Source: Leadbetterella byssophila_A
GTDB lineage: Bacteria > Bacteroidota > Bacteroidia > Cytophagales > Spirosomataceae
NCBI GenBank assembly: GCA_040394735.1
Contig: JBEBRR010000007.1
Location: forward strand, 1 to 64,000
DNA length: 64,000 bases
Direction of reading: 5' to 3'
Shown: positions 1-8,664 of the stretch, one piece after another
Layout of the letters: each line of letters begins with the position of its first letter
Position numbering within the stretch: position 1 is the stretch's first letter
Translations under genes and position numbers: made by a program
Notes under the pieces: generated by a model
Databases searched by the model: none
What the model saw: the letters and a program-made list of their open reading frames with translations, nothing else
What the model was told of the DNA's origin: nothing

Positions 1-61
1 CGGTATCCGTTGGACAAAGTCCGCGGAAAAGGGAACGTCTCCTACCCGCAGGAAAAGATCC

Positions 62-1729
62 TCAGGTCAGTCCAAACCGTTCCTTCACTTCCGTCGCTTT
101 TTCGTAACCCGCATCGGCATGGCGGTACACACCCATGGCGGGATCGTTAAAGAGTACACGGCGCAGGCACTCTGCAGCGCGGTCGGTACCATCGGCCAGC
201 ACCACCATTCCCGCGTGCTGGGAGTAGCCCATACCTACGCCGCCACCGTGGTGAAAGCTCACCCAGGTAGCGCCGCCGGTGGCATTGCTCAGCAGGTTCA
301 GCAGGGCCCAGTCGCTCACCGCATCCGAGCCGTCTTTCATGGCCTCGGTTTCCCGGTTCGGGGAGGCCACACTTCCGCAATCGAGGTGATCCCGGCCGAT
401 CACCACCGGCGCTTTCAGTTCTCCACTGCGCACCATTTCATTGAATTTCAGCCCGGCTTTTTCCCTTTCCCCGAGGCCCAGCCAGCAGATGCGGGCGGGC
501 AAGCCCTGGAACGCGATCCTCTTCCTGGCCTGGGTAAGCCAGGTTTTGAGCCCTTTATTTTCGGGAAAGAGCCCCAGCAGGGCGCGGTCGGTTTTGTAAA
601 TATCTTCAGGATCACCGCTAAGTGCCACCCAGCGGAAAGGCCCTTTTCCTTCGCAGAAGAGTGGCCGGATATAGGCCGGTGAAAAGCCGGGGAAATCAAA
701 AGCATTTTTGACGCCGCCCTGCTCGGCAAAAGCCCGGATGTTATTCCCGTAATCAAAGGTTACGGCTCCTTTTTGCTGCAGCTCGAGCATCAGCCGTACA
801 TGCCGGGCCATGCTGGCTATGGCCAATTGCTGATACCGTGCCGGATCGTCTTTGCGGAGCACCAAAGCATCCTGTAATGACATTCCGTGAGGTACATACC
901 CATTGACCGGATCGTGGGCAGAGGTTTGGTCTGTCAGGATATCGGGAGTGATCCCGTCCTTGATCAGCCGCTGCAGGAAATCTCCGGCGTCCATTTCTAT
1001 TCCTATGGATAGGGCTTTGCCTTCCTCTCTGTATTTCAGGGCAAGGTCTCTGCCCTCTTCGTAGCTTTTCGCCCAAATATCGAGGTATTTTGTGTCTATT
1101 CTTTTTTGTATGCTGGCAGGGTTAATGTCAGCTGACAGGCTGGTGGCTCCGGCCATACCGGCTGCCAACGGCTGTGCGCCTCCCATACCGCCCAGGCCGG
1201 CGGTAACCAGCAGTTTACCTTTCAGATCTCCGCCGAAATGCTGTCTTCCGCATTCCATAAAGGTCTCGTATGTACCTTGCACAATACCCTGAGAGCCGAT
1301 ATAGATCCACGAGCCGGCGGTCATCTGCCCGTACATCATCAGGCCTTTTTCCCGGAGCTCATAAAAATGTTCCCAGGTGGCCCATTTGGGTACCAGGTTA
1401 GAGTTGGCAATCAGCACCCGCGGTGCCTGCGGATGAGTGCGGACCACTCCTACGGGCTTACCGCTTTGTATCAGGAGCGAATGGTTATCATCCAGTTCGT
1501 ACAGGTATTTAATAATATGGACAAGGGCTTCGCGGTTTCGTGCCGCCTGGCCAATGCCCCCGTAAACCACCAGTTCGTCCGGGTTTTCGGCTACTTCCGC
1601 ATCCAGGTTATTGAGAAGCATCCGTAAGGGCGCTTCGGTTTGCCACGACCGGGCGTGCAGTTGATTGCCCACAGGGGCTTTGTAGTGCGGATGAGCCGCG
1701 TAGTTGGAAATAAATTGCTCTGCTGTCAT
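62..1729 (-). CDS. hutU: Urocanate hydratase (urocanase)
   Basis: This cytosolic enzyme carries out the second step of histidine breakdown, hydrating urocanate to 4-imidazolone-5-propionate with tightly bound NAD+. The 555-residue length is normal for HutU. Visible family marks are GLGGMGG near residues 178-184 (dinucleotide site), DQTSAHDPVNGY near 267-278, ICWLGLGER near 414-422 (holding the conserved active-site Cys) and HHGGGVGMGYSQHAG near 493-507. The frame stays open 17 codons further upstream, but the ATG at 1729 (MTAEQF) gives the usual N-terminus, and a TAnnTTTG -7 element lies just upstream at 1780-1787. hutH lies on the same strand at 3615-5177, separated by two oppositely directed genes. 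hutI and hutG are not in the window and may lie to the left. Confidence 0.96.
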   Translation of the reverse strand: MTAEQFISNYAAHPHYKAPVGNQLHARSWQTEAPLRMLLNNLDAEVAENPDELVVYGGIGQAARNREALVHIIKYLYELDDNHSLLIQSGKPVGVVRTHPQAPRVLIANSNLVPKWATWEHFYELREKGLMMYGQMTAGSWIYIGSQGIVQGTYETFMECGRQHFGGDLKGKLLVTAGLGGMGGAQPLAAGMAGATSLSADINPASIQKRIDTKYLDIWAKSYEEGRDLALKYREEGKALSIGIEMDAGDFLQRLIKDGITPDILTDQTSAHDPVNGYVPHGMSLQDALVLRKDDPARYQQLAIASMARHVRLMLELQQKGAVTFDYGNNIRAFAEQGGVKNAFDFPGFSPAYIRPLFCEGKGPFRWVALSGDPEDIYKTDRALLGLFPENKGLKTWLTQARKRIAFQGLPARICWLGLGEREKAGLKFNEMVRSGELKAPVVIGRDHLDCGSVASPNRETEAMKDGSDAVSDWALLNLLSNATGGATWVSFHHGGGVGMGYSQHAGMVVLADGTDRAAECLRRVLFNDPAMGVYRHADAGYEKATEVKERFGLT

Positions 1730-1779
1730 AGTTGGATGATGCCTGCTAATTAAAGTGTTGAATACATATAGACCATACA

Positions 1780-1787
1780 CAAATTTA
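1780..1787 (-). promoter_or_regulatory. -7 promoter element for hutU
   Basis: On the minus strand this reads TAAATTTG, an exact match to the Bacteroidota -7 consensus TAnnTTTG, about 50 bases upstream of the hutU ATG. I see no clear -33 TTG at the usual distance. A second exact match faces the other way 12 bases further on. Confidence 0.5.
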
Positions 1788-1799
1788 GGCGATTTATTC

Positions 1800-1807
1800 T
1801 ATTTTTG
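1800..1807 (+). promoter_or_regulatory. -7 promoter element for the sulfurtransferase gene
   Basis: TATTTTTG matches TAnnTTTG exactly, 45 bases upstream of the ATG at 1852. It is back to back with the hutU element, so the 1730-1851 gap looks like a divergent promoter region. No good -33 is visible. Confidence 0.5.
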
Positions 1808-1851
1808 CCCATCCGGGTTTGGATTGTCTATGGATAAGCATCAATTTAAAT

Positions 1852-2709
1852 ATGAAACTCTCTCCCATTTTAGAAGTAAGTGAGCTGCTAAAGATATATA
1901 AAGACCCGGAGGTCATGATCTTCGACGCGAGCAACGGTAAAGATGCGAAAGCGAATTATGAAGCCGAGCACCTGGACGGGGCCTTTTTTGTAGATCTGAA
2001 CACGCAGTTATCAGAGATTAAGAAGGATTTTTCATTTGGAGGGCGACATCCCTTGCCGGAAATAAAAACTTTTTCCCGAACGTTGGCTGATCTGGGAATT
2101 ACAGGAAATAAGCATATTGTTATTTATGATGATAAAAACGGATCTAATGCTTCAGCAAGGTTTTGGTGGATGCTAAAATCGGCCGGGCATGAGAAAGTGC
2201 AGGTGTTAAATGGCGGACTGACCCAGGCTAAAAAATATAATTTTCCTCTAAAGTCGAAAAGAGAAGTGATTGGCAGTGTTACTGAGCTTTACCCGGTGGA
2301 GAATTGGATTTTACCGACTGCCGGTATAGACGAGGTGGAAAAAAAATCGAAGAATACAGACTGCCTGATAGTCGATGTGAGAGAGAAGGAAAGATTTGAC
2401 GGAATAACAGAGCCTGTCGATTTAATAGCAGGACACATTCCCGGAGCAATGAATATTCCGTTTGCTGAAAACTTAGATGAGAAAGGCCTGTTTCTCCCTC
2501 CTGCCGAATTGAAAGATAAATACAAAGTAAAATTCAGGGGAATCCGCCCGGGAAATATAATCATACATTGTGGTTCGGGGGTAACTGCCTGTCATACGGC
2601 ATTGGCCTTAGCCTATGCCGGAATGGAAATTCCCGTACTCTATGTGGGTTCCTGGAGCGAATGGAGCAGAAACAATAAGCCGGTAGAACAGGGCAGAAAT
2701 TTTTCTTAA
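1852..2709 (+). CDS. Sulfurtransferase, two-domain rhodanese (3-mercaptopyruvate type)
   Basis: This protein has two tandem rhodanese domains, roughly residues 5-135 and 155-285. It moves sulfane sulfur from a donor to a thiol acceptor through a persulfide on the C-terminal-domain Cys. The active loop is CGSGVT with Cys near residue 240. In this family CGSGVT-type loops are associated with 3-mercaptopyruvate and CRKGVT with thiosulfate, so mercaptopyruvate is the likelier donor (inference). The start at 1852 (MKLSPIL) fits the family better than the in-frame ATG at 1819. The gene is clearly more AT-rich than its neighbours; for example, the 2101-2160 stretch is only about one third G+C, against roughly half in the window. 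This suggests foreign origin or relaxed codon use. Confidence 0.9.
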   Translation: MKLSPILEVSELLKIYKDPEVMIFDASNGKDAKANYEAEHLDGAFFVDLNTQLSEIKKDFSFGGRHPLPEIKTFSRTLADLGITGNKHIVIYDDKNGSNASARFWWMLKSAGHEKVQVLNGGLTQAKKYNFPLKSKREVIGSVTELYPVENWILPTAGIDEVEKKSKNTDCLIVDVREKERFDGITEPVDLIAGHIPGAMNIPFAENLDEKGLFLPPAELKDKYKVKFRGIRPGNIIIHCGSGVTACHTALALAYAGMEIPVLYVGSWSEWSRNNKPVEQGRNFS

Positions 2710-2752
2710 CTGTTTGGTCACTGATGCCAACAGTTTCATAATAACCATTCAT

Positions 2753-2760
2753 TATATTTG
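2753..2760 (+). promoter_or_regulatory. -7 promoter element for the methionine aminopeptidase gene
   Basis: TATATTTG matches TAnnTTTG exactly, 63 bases upstream of the ATG at 2823. No convincing -33 element is seen. Confidence 0.45.
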
Positions 2761-2822
2761 CACTTTCGGCTTAGTGAGCGGCCAGAAAACAGGCACAGCC
2801 GTGAAGCCAATTCATAAGAAAG

Positions 2823-3587
2823 ATGTCAATAACAAAAGAAGAGGAACTCACCGGGATGAGGAAGGCAAGCGAAGCCGTTGCCTACACCCTGAAGGAAATG
2901 CGCACGTATGCCCGGCCTGGAATGAGCACAAAGCAACTGGACGAATACGGGGCAAAGATTCTTCAGGATTTCGGAGCAAAATCTGCCCCCTTCCTAACGT
3001 ATGGTTTTCCGGGCTGGACCTGCATCAGCGTTAACAATGAATTTTGTCACGGTATTCCTTCTGTCAGCAAAATACTGAAAGAAGGCGATCTGGTTAATAT
3101 TGACGTTTCTGCCGAGCTTGATGGTTTCTGGTCAGACAATGGCGGCTCATTTGTGCTGGGAGAAGATATGAACCGGCACCAAAAGCTGATTGACGCTTCG
3201 AAGCAGATTTTATATAAGGCTATCTGTGGCATAAAAGGCGGTGTCCGTATTTCAGATATCGGGTACCTCATGGAAACGGAGGCTAAGAAACGCGGTTATA
3301 AAGTGATCAGGAACCTGACCGGTCACGGAATAGGCAGAAGCCTTCATGAAGAACCCGCTGAGATAGCCAATTACAGAGACCGCTATAACCTGACAAGATT
3401 TAAAAAGAATTCTGTAGTGGCCATTGAAACATTTATATCCACCACATCCACATATGCCGACACGCTTCATGACGGCTGGACGATGGTGGGTAACAAAGGC
3501 GGGTTTATGGCGCAGCATGAGCACACCATTATGGTTACTGACGGAAAACCGGTTATTCTCACGGAAATGAACGGGATCTGGGACTGA
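2823..3587 (+). CDS. map: Methionine aminopeptidase, type I
   Basis: This cytosolic metallopeptidase removes the initiator Met from nascent proteins. The 254 residues have the pita-bread fold signature, and all five metal ligands are visible: Asp94 (NIDVSAELDG), Asp105 (WSDNGG), the His of GHGIG near 168, the Glu of AIETF near 203 and the Glu of QHEHT near 234. The substrate-contact His is His76 (FCHGIP). There is no N-terminal zinc finger or linker. In Bacteroidota the housekeeping map usually sits in the secY-infA ribosomal operon. This stand-alone copy may therefore be a second isozyme (inference). It stands alone between a rhodanese gene and the convergent hutH. Confidence 0.93.
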   Translation: MSITKEEELTGMRKASEAVAYTLKEMRTYARPGMSTKQLDEYGAKILQDFGAKSAPFLTYGFPGWTCISVNNEFCHGIPSVSKILKEGDLVNIDVSAELDGFWSDNGGSFVLGEDMNRHQKLIDASKQILYKAICGIKGGVRISDIGYLMETEAKKRGYKVIRNLTGHGIGRSLHEEPAEIANYRDRYNLTRFKKNSVVAIETFISTTSTYADTLHDGWTMVGNKGGFMAQHEHTIMVTDGKPVILTEMNGIWD

Positions 3588-3614
3588 CCCGGACCTGAAG
3601 CTACCTGGCTTACC

Positions 3615-5177
3615 TTACAGGCTGAATTCTTCAAACCCGCTATTCAGCTCCGTCCTAAGCTTTGCAGAAACTTCTTTTATATGAGAGGTAAATGAATAAT
3701 CCTGCACCATATTTTTTATCTCCCGGATATCTTCCGCAAAGATGCGGTCTTCATTGGCAAAAGATACTTTCCGCCGTACAAATTCGTGCGCTTCTTCGAG
3801 CAGGACAGAGCTTTTGAGAGGCCGTCTGAATTCAATGGCCTGGCAGGCGCTCATCAGTTCAATGGCCAGGATGTACTCCAGGTTATCCAGTATTTTGTAG
3901 AGCTTACGGCCGCTGATGCTTCCCATGGACACGTGGTCTTCCTGGCCCAGTGAGGTGGGTACGCTGTCTGCAGAAGCCGGGAAGCACAGCGTTTTGTTCT
4001 CGGTCACCAGGGCTGCCGTAGTATATTGCGGGATCATGAAGCCGGAATTCAGGCCCACATCATTCATAAGCAGCATGGGGAGACCGAATTTCCCTTCGAG
4101 AAGGAGATAGCATCGCCGGTCGGAGATATTTCCGAGTTCGGCAGCTGCAAAGCAGGCGTAGTCCAGCGGCAGCGCCATGGGCTGTCCGTGAAAGTTGCCC
4201 CCGCTGATGGTGTCGTTGCTGTTGAATATAATGGGATTGTCAGTCACTGAATTCAGCTCGGTCTCGGTCAGCTCTTTCAGGTGCAGCCAGGCATTCCGTG
4301 CAGCTCCGTGCACCTGCGGCATGCAGCGTAGGCTGTAGGGGTCCTGAACCCGCTCGCAATCCACATGACTCTCCATGATCTCGGAATTGCTTAGCAGGAG
4401 CCGCAGCCGCTGGGCCACCAGGCGGTTTCCGGCGAAAGGGCGGAGCTCATGCAGGCGTGTATCAAAAGGCGCCTTGGTCCCCTGCAGGGATTCCAGGCTC
4501 ATGGCTCCGATGATATCGGCAATTTCCAGGCAGTTAAAGAAGCGTTCCACACATTTTACGGCATAGCTCAGGATAAACTGGGTGCCGTTGATAAGGGCAA
4601 GACCCTCTTTCGGGCCCAGCTGAATAGGTTCGACTCCCGCTGAGGTCAGTACTGCGGCGGTATCGGAAACCTTACCGCGGTATTCTACTTTTCCCAGGCC
4701 GATCAGCGGTAAGAACAGGTGGGAGAGCGGTGCCAGGTCGCCGCTGGCGCCTACGCTTCCTTTCTCGGGAACCATCGGAATGACATCGTTTTCAATATGC
4801 CACAGAATACGTTCCAGTGTGGTCAGCTGCACGCCTGAATATCCCCGGGCCAGGGCATGAAGCTTAGTGATCAGCATGATCTTTGCAATTTCCACCGGGA
4901 TATTGTCGCCGACGCCCACGCTGTGCGATTGCAGGATCTTGTATTGCAACGTACGGGTATCTTCTTCCGAAATGCTTTTGTTGGCCAGGATTCCGAAGCC
5001 TGTATTAATGCCGTAGACCGTTCTCTGGCTTGACACGATCTCCTGTACATCGGCTTCCGATTTTCTGATTTTTTTAAGGGCATTTTCAGACAGGATTCCT
5101 TTAACCGTGCCCCTGGCTATACCCAGTGTGATTTCTACGGTAAGATGATCCTCGCCGTAATTAAAATGTTTGTTCAT
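3615..5177 (-). CDS. hutH: Histidine ammonia-lyase
   Basis: This enzyme deaminates L-histidine to urocanate, the first step of the Hut pathway, feeding the urocanase encoded at 62-1729. The 520-residue length is typical. The electrophilic MIO cofactor would form from Ala144-Ser145-Gly146 in the motif GSVGASGDLAPLSH. YGINTGFG near residues 55-62 holds the catalytic Tyr, and QSHSVGVG lies near 83-90. Aromatic ammonia-lyases share this fold, but the hutU neighbour supports histidine as substrate. Its stop lies only 27 bases from the convergent map stop. A -7 element lies at 5198-5205. Confidence 0.95.
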   Translation of the reverse strand: MNKHFNYGEDHLTVEITLGIARGTVKGILSENALKKIRKSEADVQEIVSSQRTVYGINTGFGILANKSISEEDTRTLQYKILQSHSVGVGDNIPVEIAKIMLITKLHALARGYSGVQLTTLERILWHIENDVIPMVPEKGSVGASGDLAPLSHLFLPLIGLGKVEYRGKVSDTAAVLTSAGVEPIQLGPKEGLALINGTQFILSYAVKCVERFFNCLEIADIIGAMSLESLQGTKAPFDTRLHELRPFAGNRLVAQRLRLLLSNSEIMESHVDCERVQDPYSLRCMPQVHGAARNAWLHLKELTETELNSVTDNPIIFNSNDTISGGNFHGQPMALPLDYACFAAAELGNISDRRCYLLLEGKFGLPMLLMNDVGLNSGFMIPQYTTAALVTENKTLCFPASADSVPTSLGQEDHVSMGSISGRKLYKILDNLEYILAIELMSACQAIEFRRPLKSSVLLEEAHEFVRRKVSFANEDRIFAEDIREIKNMVQDYSFTSHIKEVSAKLRTELNSGFEEFSL

Positions 5178-5197
5178 GAAATAGATATTGGACTTTC

Positions 5198-5205
5198 CAA
5201 AGTTA
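5198..5205 (-). promoter_or_regulatory. -7 promoter element for hutH
   Basis: On the minus strand this reads TAACTTTG, an exact TAnnTTTG match 20 bases upstream of the hutH ATG. The short distance implies a very short leader. It shows that hutH has its own promoter, separate from hutU. Confidence 0.5.
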
Positions 5206-5379
5206 GGTTTTTATGACCATATAAGGCATAAAAGCACCCATAAGTTTGAAAAGAATTACGGTCATTAAAATGACGGAGTACGGGGCTGATTTATTTTTAA
5301 GGAAATTTTAAGGTCTGGGAGAAACTTTTACGGCTGTAATATATGTTACTACATCAATCGATAACAAACACTTTAAAAG

Positions 5380-6057
5380 ATGAAAAAAGTAACCGTTTTA
5401 GCTCTTGCAGTGCTCATCGGAGCCGCATCATGTAAAAACACGAATTCAGATTCTGCGGAGACTTCCGATGCTGCCGAGGTAGCCGTATCAGAAGGACATG
5501 CCTATCCTGTAGATCTTCAGTCAAGCCAGGTAGACTGGAAAGCGTTTCACAAAGGCGGATTTGCACCGAGATGGGGAACCCTGAAACTTTCTGCCGGGGA
5601 ACTTACTGTAGCCGATGATAATATCACCTCGGGAACTTTCACTATCGACTTCACTACGCTGACAGTGGATCCCGCCTCTGTGACCGAGAAAGATAAGAAA
5701 GCCATCGACCTCCAGAACCACCTGAAGAGCGCTGACTTTTTTGATGTGGAGCAATTCCCTGCCGGAACCTTTGAAATCACCGGTATTACTGACTTTGATC
5801 CGGCAAAAGATAAAAGTGTGATAGAAGGGGCCAATAAAGTAGTAAGCGGAAACCTGACCCTCAAAGGAAATACGATCAACGTAACTTTCCCGGCCAGAAT
5901 TTCAATAGGTGACGGAACCGCCCGTGTAGAGGCCCGGTTTACGGTAGACCGTACTGCCTGGGGACTGAAATTCGGAGTTACTGATGCCGATCCGGCCGAG
6001 TGGGGAATCAGCAGGGATTTTGAAGTAGGAGTAGACCTTACCGCCGTGGCAAAATAA
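5380..6057 (+). CDS. YceI-family lipoprotein
   Basis: This 225-residue protein has a lipoprotein signal peptide (lysines, hydrophobic run, lipobox GAASC with Cys near 19), followed by a Ser/Asp/Glu-rich linker and a YceI-like domain from about residue 42 to the end. YceI domains are lipocalin-like beta-barrels that bind isoprenoid chains, so a periplasmic or outer-membrane lipid-binding role is likely. The substrate is unknown. The gene is monocistronic: it is preceded by about 200 AT-rich bases and followed by a clear terminator at 6078-6100. Confidence 0.88.
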   Translation: MKKVTVLALAVLIGAASCKNTNSDSAETSDAAEVAVSEGHAYPVDLQSSQVDWKAFHKGGFAPRWGTLKLSAGELTVADDNITSGTFTIDFTTLTVDPASVTEKDKKAIDLQNHLKSADFFDVEQFPAGTFEITGITDFDPAKDKSVIEGANKVVSGNLTLKGNTINVTFPARISIGDGTARVEARFTVDRTAWGLKFGVTDADPAEWGISRDFEVGVDLTAVAK

Positions 6058-6077
6058 GGCTGCACGTAAGATATACA

Positions 6078-6100
6078 GGAGGGCTTCGGCCCTCTTTTTA
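6078..6100 (+). terminator. Intrinsic terminator after the YceI gene
   Basis: The stem is GAGGGC (6079-6084) and GCCCTC (6089-6094) with a TTCG tetraloop, followed by TTTTTA. This is a classic rho-independent terminator, 21 bases after the stop. Confidence 0.85.
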
Positions 6101-6135
6101 TTTTAAGGATCACCCGAAAAGCGGATTATTTGCGT

Positions 6136-6143
6136 TACTTTTG
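6136..6143 (+). promoter_or_regulatory. -7 promoter element for the SDR gene
   Basis: TACTTTTG matches TAnnTTTG exactly, 16 bases upstream of the ATG at 6159. The element overlaps an in-frame upstream ATG at 6141, which supports the later start. Confidence 0.5.
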
Positions 6144-6158
6144 TATAAAAATCTACTT

Positions 6159-7148
6159 ATGAATGTATTTCTTACCGGCATAACGGGCCTGTTGGGAAGC
6201 GAAGTCTCCCGTCAGCTTCTGGCGCGGGGATACAAGGTCAGAGCGTTGGTGAGGAACCCTGGGAAGGTACAGTTACAACATCCGGATATTGAATATGTGC
6301 AGGGGGATATCCTTGACATTACCACGCTTACAGAACAGGTACAGGATGCCGACTTTGTGATCCATACAGCAGCGGTGGTCTCTTTTGCCCCGAAAGACCG
6401 GAATGAGATGTACAAAACCAATGTGGAGGGAACGGCCAATGTGGTCAATGCCTGTCTTTCTTCGCCGGTTAAAAAACTGGGGTACGTCAGCTCCATAGCG
6501 GCTTTTGGTCGTCCCCCCTTAAGTGAGATGAAAAAAATGGACCGGGTGGAGATCGATGAGGAGCAGAAATGGATAGCCTCGGGGACCAATTCCCATTATG
6601 CGATAAGCAAATACCTGGGCGAATGTGAAGTCTGGAGAGGTGCGGCAGAAGGCCTGAACATGGTGATCGTCAATCCCTCGATCATCCTGGGCGAGAGCGA
6701 CTGGGAGATAAGCAGCACACGGCTGTTTAAATATGTGTATGATGAAAAACCGTTTTACCCGGAAGGTTTCCTGAATTATACGGATGTGAAAGATGTGGCT
6801 TCAGCGCTCATCCGGCTGATGGAGTCGGATATCCGGCAAGAGCGTTTCTGTGTGTCTGCCGGGATGATCTCCTACAAGGAGTTTTTTGATAAAATAGCCG
6901 TCCGTTTCGGAAAGAAGAAGCCCTGGTTTAAGGTCAGCGCCGGCATGATGGGCGCTTTGTGGCGCCTGGAAGCCCTGAAATCTTTTCTGACCGGCGGGGC
7001 TCCGCTGATCACCAGAGAAACGGCTAAAACAGCCCAGCTGAAGATATTACAGAAGAATACCAAGATCAGGAAGGCCCTGGGTTTTGAATTCAGAACGTTG
7101 GATGAGACCCTCGACAGGGTGTGTGCATTTCTGGCAGGGAAGAATTAA
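6159..7148 (+). CDS. NAD(P)-dependent epimerase/dehydratase family protein (extended SDR)
   Basis: This 329-residue protein has an N-terminal Rossmann fold with the nucleotide motif TGITGLLGSE at residues 6-15 and the catalytic YxxxK as YAISK near residue 147. It resembles the dihydroflavonol-reductase/nucleoside-sugar epimerase branch of extended SDRs. The substrate cannot be told from sequence. The start at 6159 (MNVFLTG) puts the Rossmann strand at the N-terminus as usual, and an upstream ATG at 6141 overlaps the promoter. The downstream TPR gene starts 67 bases later, so the two may be cotranscribed. Confidence 0.86.
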   Translation: MNVFLTGITGLLGSEVSRQLLARGYKVRALVRNPGKVQLQHPDIEYVQGDILDITTLTEQVQDADFVIHTAAVVSFAPKDRNEMYKTNVEGTANVVNACLSSPVKKLGYVSSIAAFGRPPLSEMKKMDRVEIDEEQKWIASGTNSHYAISKYLGECEVWRGAAEGLNMVIVNPSIILGESDWEISSTRLFKYVYDEKPFYPEGFLNYTDVKDVASALIRLMESDIRQERFCVSAGMISYKEFFDKIAVRFGKKKPWFKVSAGMMGALWRLEALKSFLTGGAPLITRETAKTAQLKILQKNTKIRKALGFEFRTLDETLDRVCAFLAGKN

Positions 7149-7215
7149 AAAAGGCTTAAATTCCTTTCGGAATTAAAAAAAGCTGTTACTTTTACCAAGC
7201 ATTGGAAGGATTATA

Positions 7216-8631
7216 ATGAATCAGGACTTTAGCGAACCTTTTGAGGAATACAACGAAACTTCGCCGGAAGAGGTGGCAAGGAGATTCGAGCTGATGTTGA
7301 AACGGAAGGAATCCCCGGCGTTCAGTGAGGAGGTCTTTGAGTCATTGACCGAGCATTATCTTGTTAAGGGAAATTTTGAGATGGCCCTGAAGGCTTGCAA
7401 TTACGGGCTCCGGCTTTACCCCAATTCCCTCGATATGCTGCTGAATAAGGTTCAGGTGCTGATCAACCGGCTCGAACTTTATGAGGCCACGGAGATCCTG
7501 GATCATGCCTCCGTATTTTACCCTTCCGACACTGAGATCCGGTATTTCCGGGGGGTGATCAATATCTATTCCGGAGAAAACGAAAAAGCCATTGAGATCT
7601 TCCGCGAAATTCTTCCCATTTCAGAAGAAAAGGAAAATATTTATTTTCAGCTGGGCATGGCGCAGTCAGGCCTGGGTCTGCTCGAAGATTCCATTGAGTC
7701 TTTTCAGAAAGCCATTGACGAGAACAGCAGGAGCGAGATTGTATATACGGAACTGGTTTTCAGCTATGAGCTGGCCTCTGCCCTGGAACAGGGTGTGAGC
7801 TACTTTAAGGAGCTGATCGATAAGGATCCCTACAATCACCTGGCGTGGTTTGCCCTGGGGCAGTGCTATAATAATTTAAGCCTTTTTGAAGAGGCCAAAG
7901 ATGCTTTCGGATTTGTCACCGCCATTAATGATAAGTTTTCAGGAGGATGGTATAACCTGGGACAGTCGCACCTGAACCTCGAAGAGTATGAGCAGGCCAG
8001 GGCCTGTTTCCGGCACACCCTTGAGCTGGAAGAGGAATCAGCGGAAGTGCTGGTGCACCTGGGCGCTTCGCATGAGCGGCTGGAGGAGTTTTCCGATGCT
8101 TTTAAATGTTATAAGCGGGCTTCCGAGCTGGATGAATACAGCGATGAGGCCTGGTTTGGGATGTCGTCTGTACTGTATGAGCAGGAACGTTACGTGGAGG
8201 CCATACATTTTATCAAGAAGGCCATCAAACTGAACGGGGTTAATTCTGACTACTGGCTGCTGCTGGCCGACAATGAGAGTAAGTTCGGAAATGTGGTTTC
8301 TGCGGAAGAGGCCTATGCCAAGGCAGTGGAGCTGAATCCCATTGATCCGGATATCTGGCTGAACTGGTCTTTGCTGTATTTTGATACGGAAGATTACAGG
8401 AAAGCCCTGGAGATTGTGACCGATGGTCTGGAAGATCTGCCGGAGGAGGCAGACCTGTATTACCGTGCCACGGTGTATCTCCTGTATGACGGCAGTTTTA
8501 CCATGGCCTATAAATACCTTCAGGAGGCGCTTGCCCTGGATTATGACAAGCATGTTCAGTTGTATGATTTCTTCAGTAACCTGAATACACTGAAGACGCT
8601 GCAGCGCATCATTGAGCAATATAAAGCATAA
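7216..8631 (+). CDS. Tetratricopeptide-repeat protein
   Basis: This 471-residue soluble protein is built almost entirely of TPR helix-turn-helix units, about twelve of them from residue 40 onward. An example is WYNLGQSHLNLEEYEQA with its W/Y-LG-Y-A pattern. The N-terminus is acidic. There is no signal peptide or membrane segment, so it is probably a cytosolic scaffold for protein-protein contacts; no partner is evident. It is followed directly by a terminator shared with the convergent DUF885 gene. Confidence 0.9.
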   Translation: MNQDFSEPFEEYNETSPEEVARRFELMLKRKESPAFSEEVFESLTEHYLVKGNFEMALKACNYGLRLYPNSLDMLLNKVQVLINRLELYEATEILDHASVFYPSDTEIRYFRGVINIYSGENEKAIEIFREILPISEEKENIYFQLGMAQSGLGLLEDSIESFQKAIDENSRSEIVYTELVFSYELASALEQGVSYFKELIDKDPYNHLAWFALGQCYNNLSLFEEAKDAFGFVTAINDKFSGGWYNLGQSHLNLEEYEQARACFRHTLELEEESAEVLVHLGASHERLEEFSDAFKCYKRASELDEYSDEAWFGMSSVLYEQERYVEAIHFIKKAIKLNGVNSDYWLLLADNESKFGNVVSAEEAYAKAVELNPIDPDIWLNWSLLYFDTEDYRKALEIVTDGLEDLPEEADLYYRATVYLLYDGSFTMAYKYLQEALALDYDKHVQLYDFFSNLNTLKTLQRIIEQYKA

Positions 8632-8660
8632 AAAAGGCCCTTTCCCAAGGGCCTTTTTTA
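8632..8660. terminator. Bidirectional intrinsic terminator
   Basis: GGCCCTT (8636-8642) pairs with AAGGGCC (8647-8653) around TCCC. The hairpin is flanked by an A run on the left and a T run on the right, so it can stop transcription both from the TPR gene and from the convergent DUF885 operon. Confidence 0.85.
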
Positions 8661-8664
8661 TGCT

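Noticed and set aside
1..61. A gene to the left of hutU
   Set aside because: Both strands have short open frames, but there is no start codon with support and too little sequence to call anything.
7159..7174. AATTCC-TTTC-GGAATT hairpin between the SDR and TPR genes as a terminator
   Set aside because: Short AT-rich stem followed by As on the plus strand rather than Ts; too weak to call.
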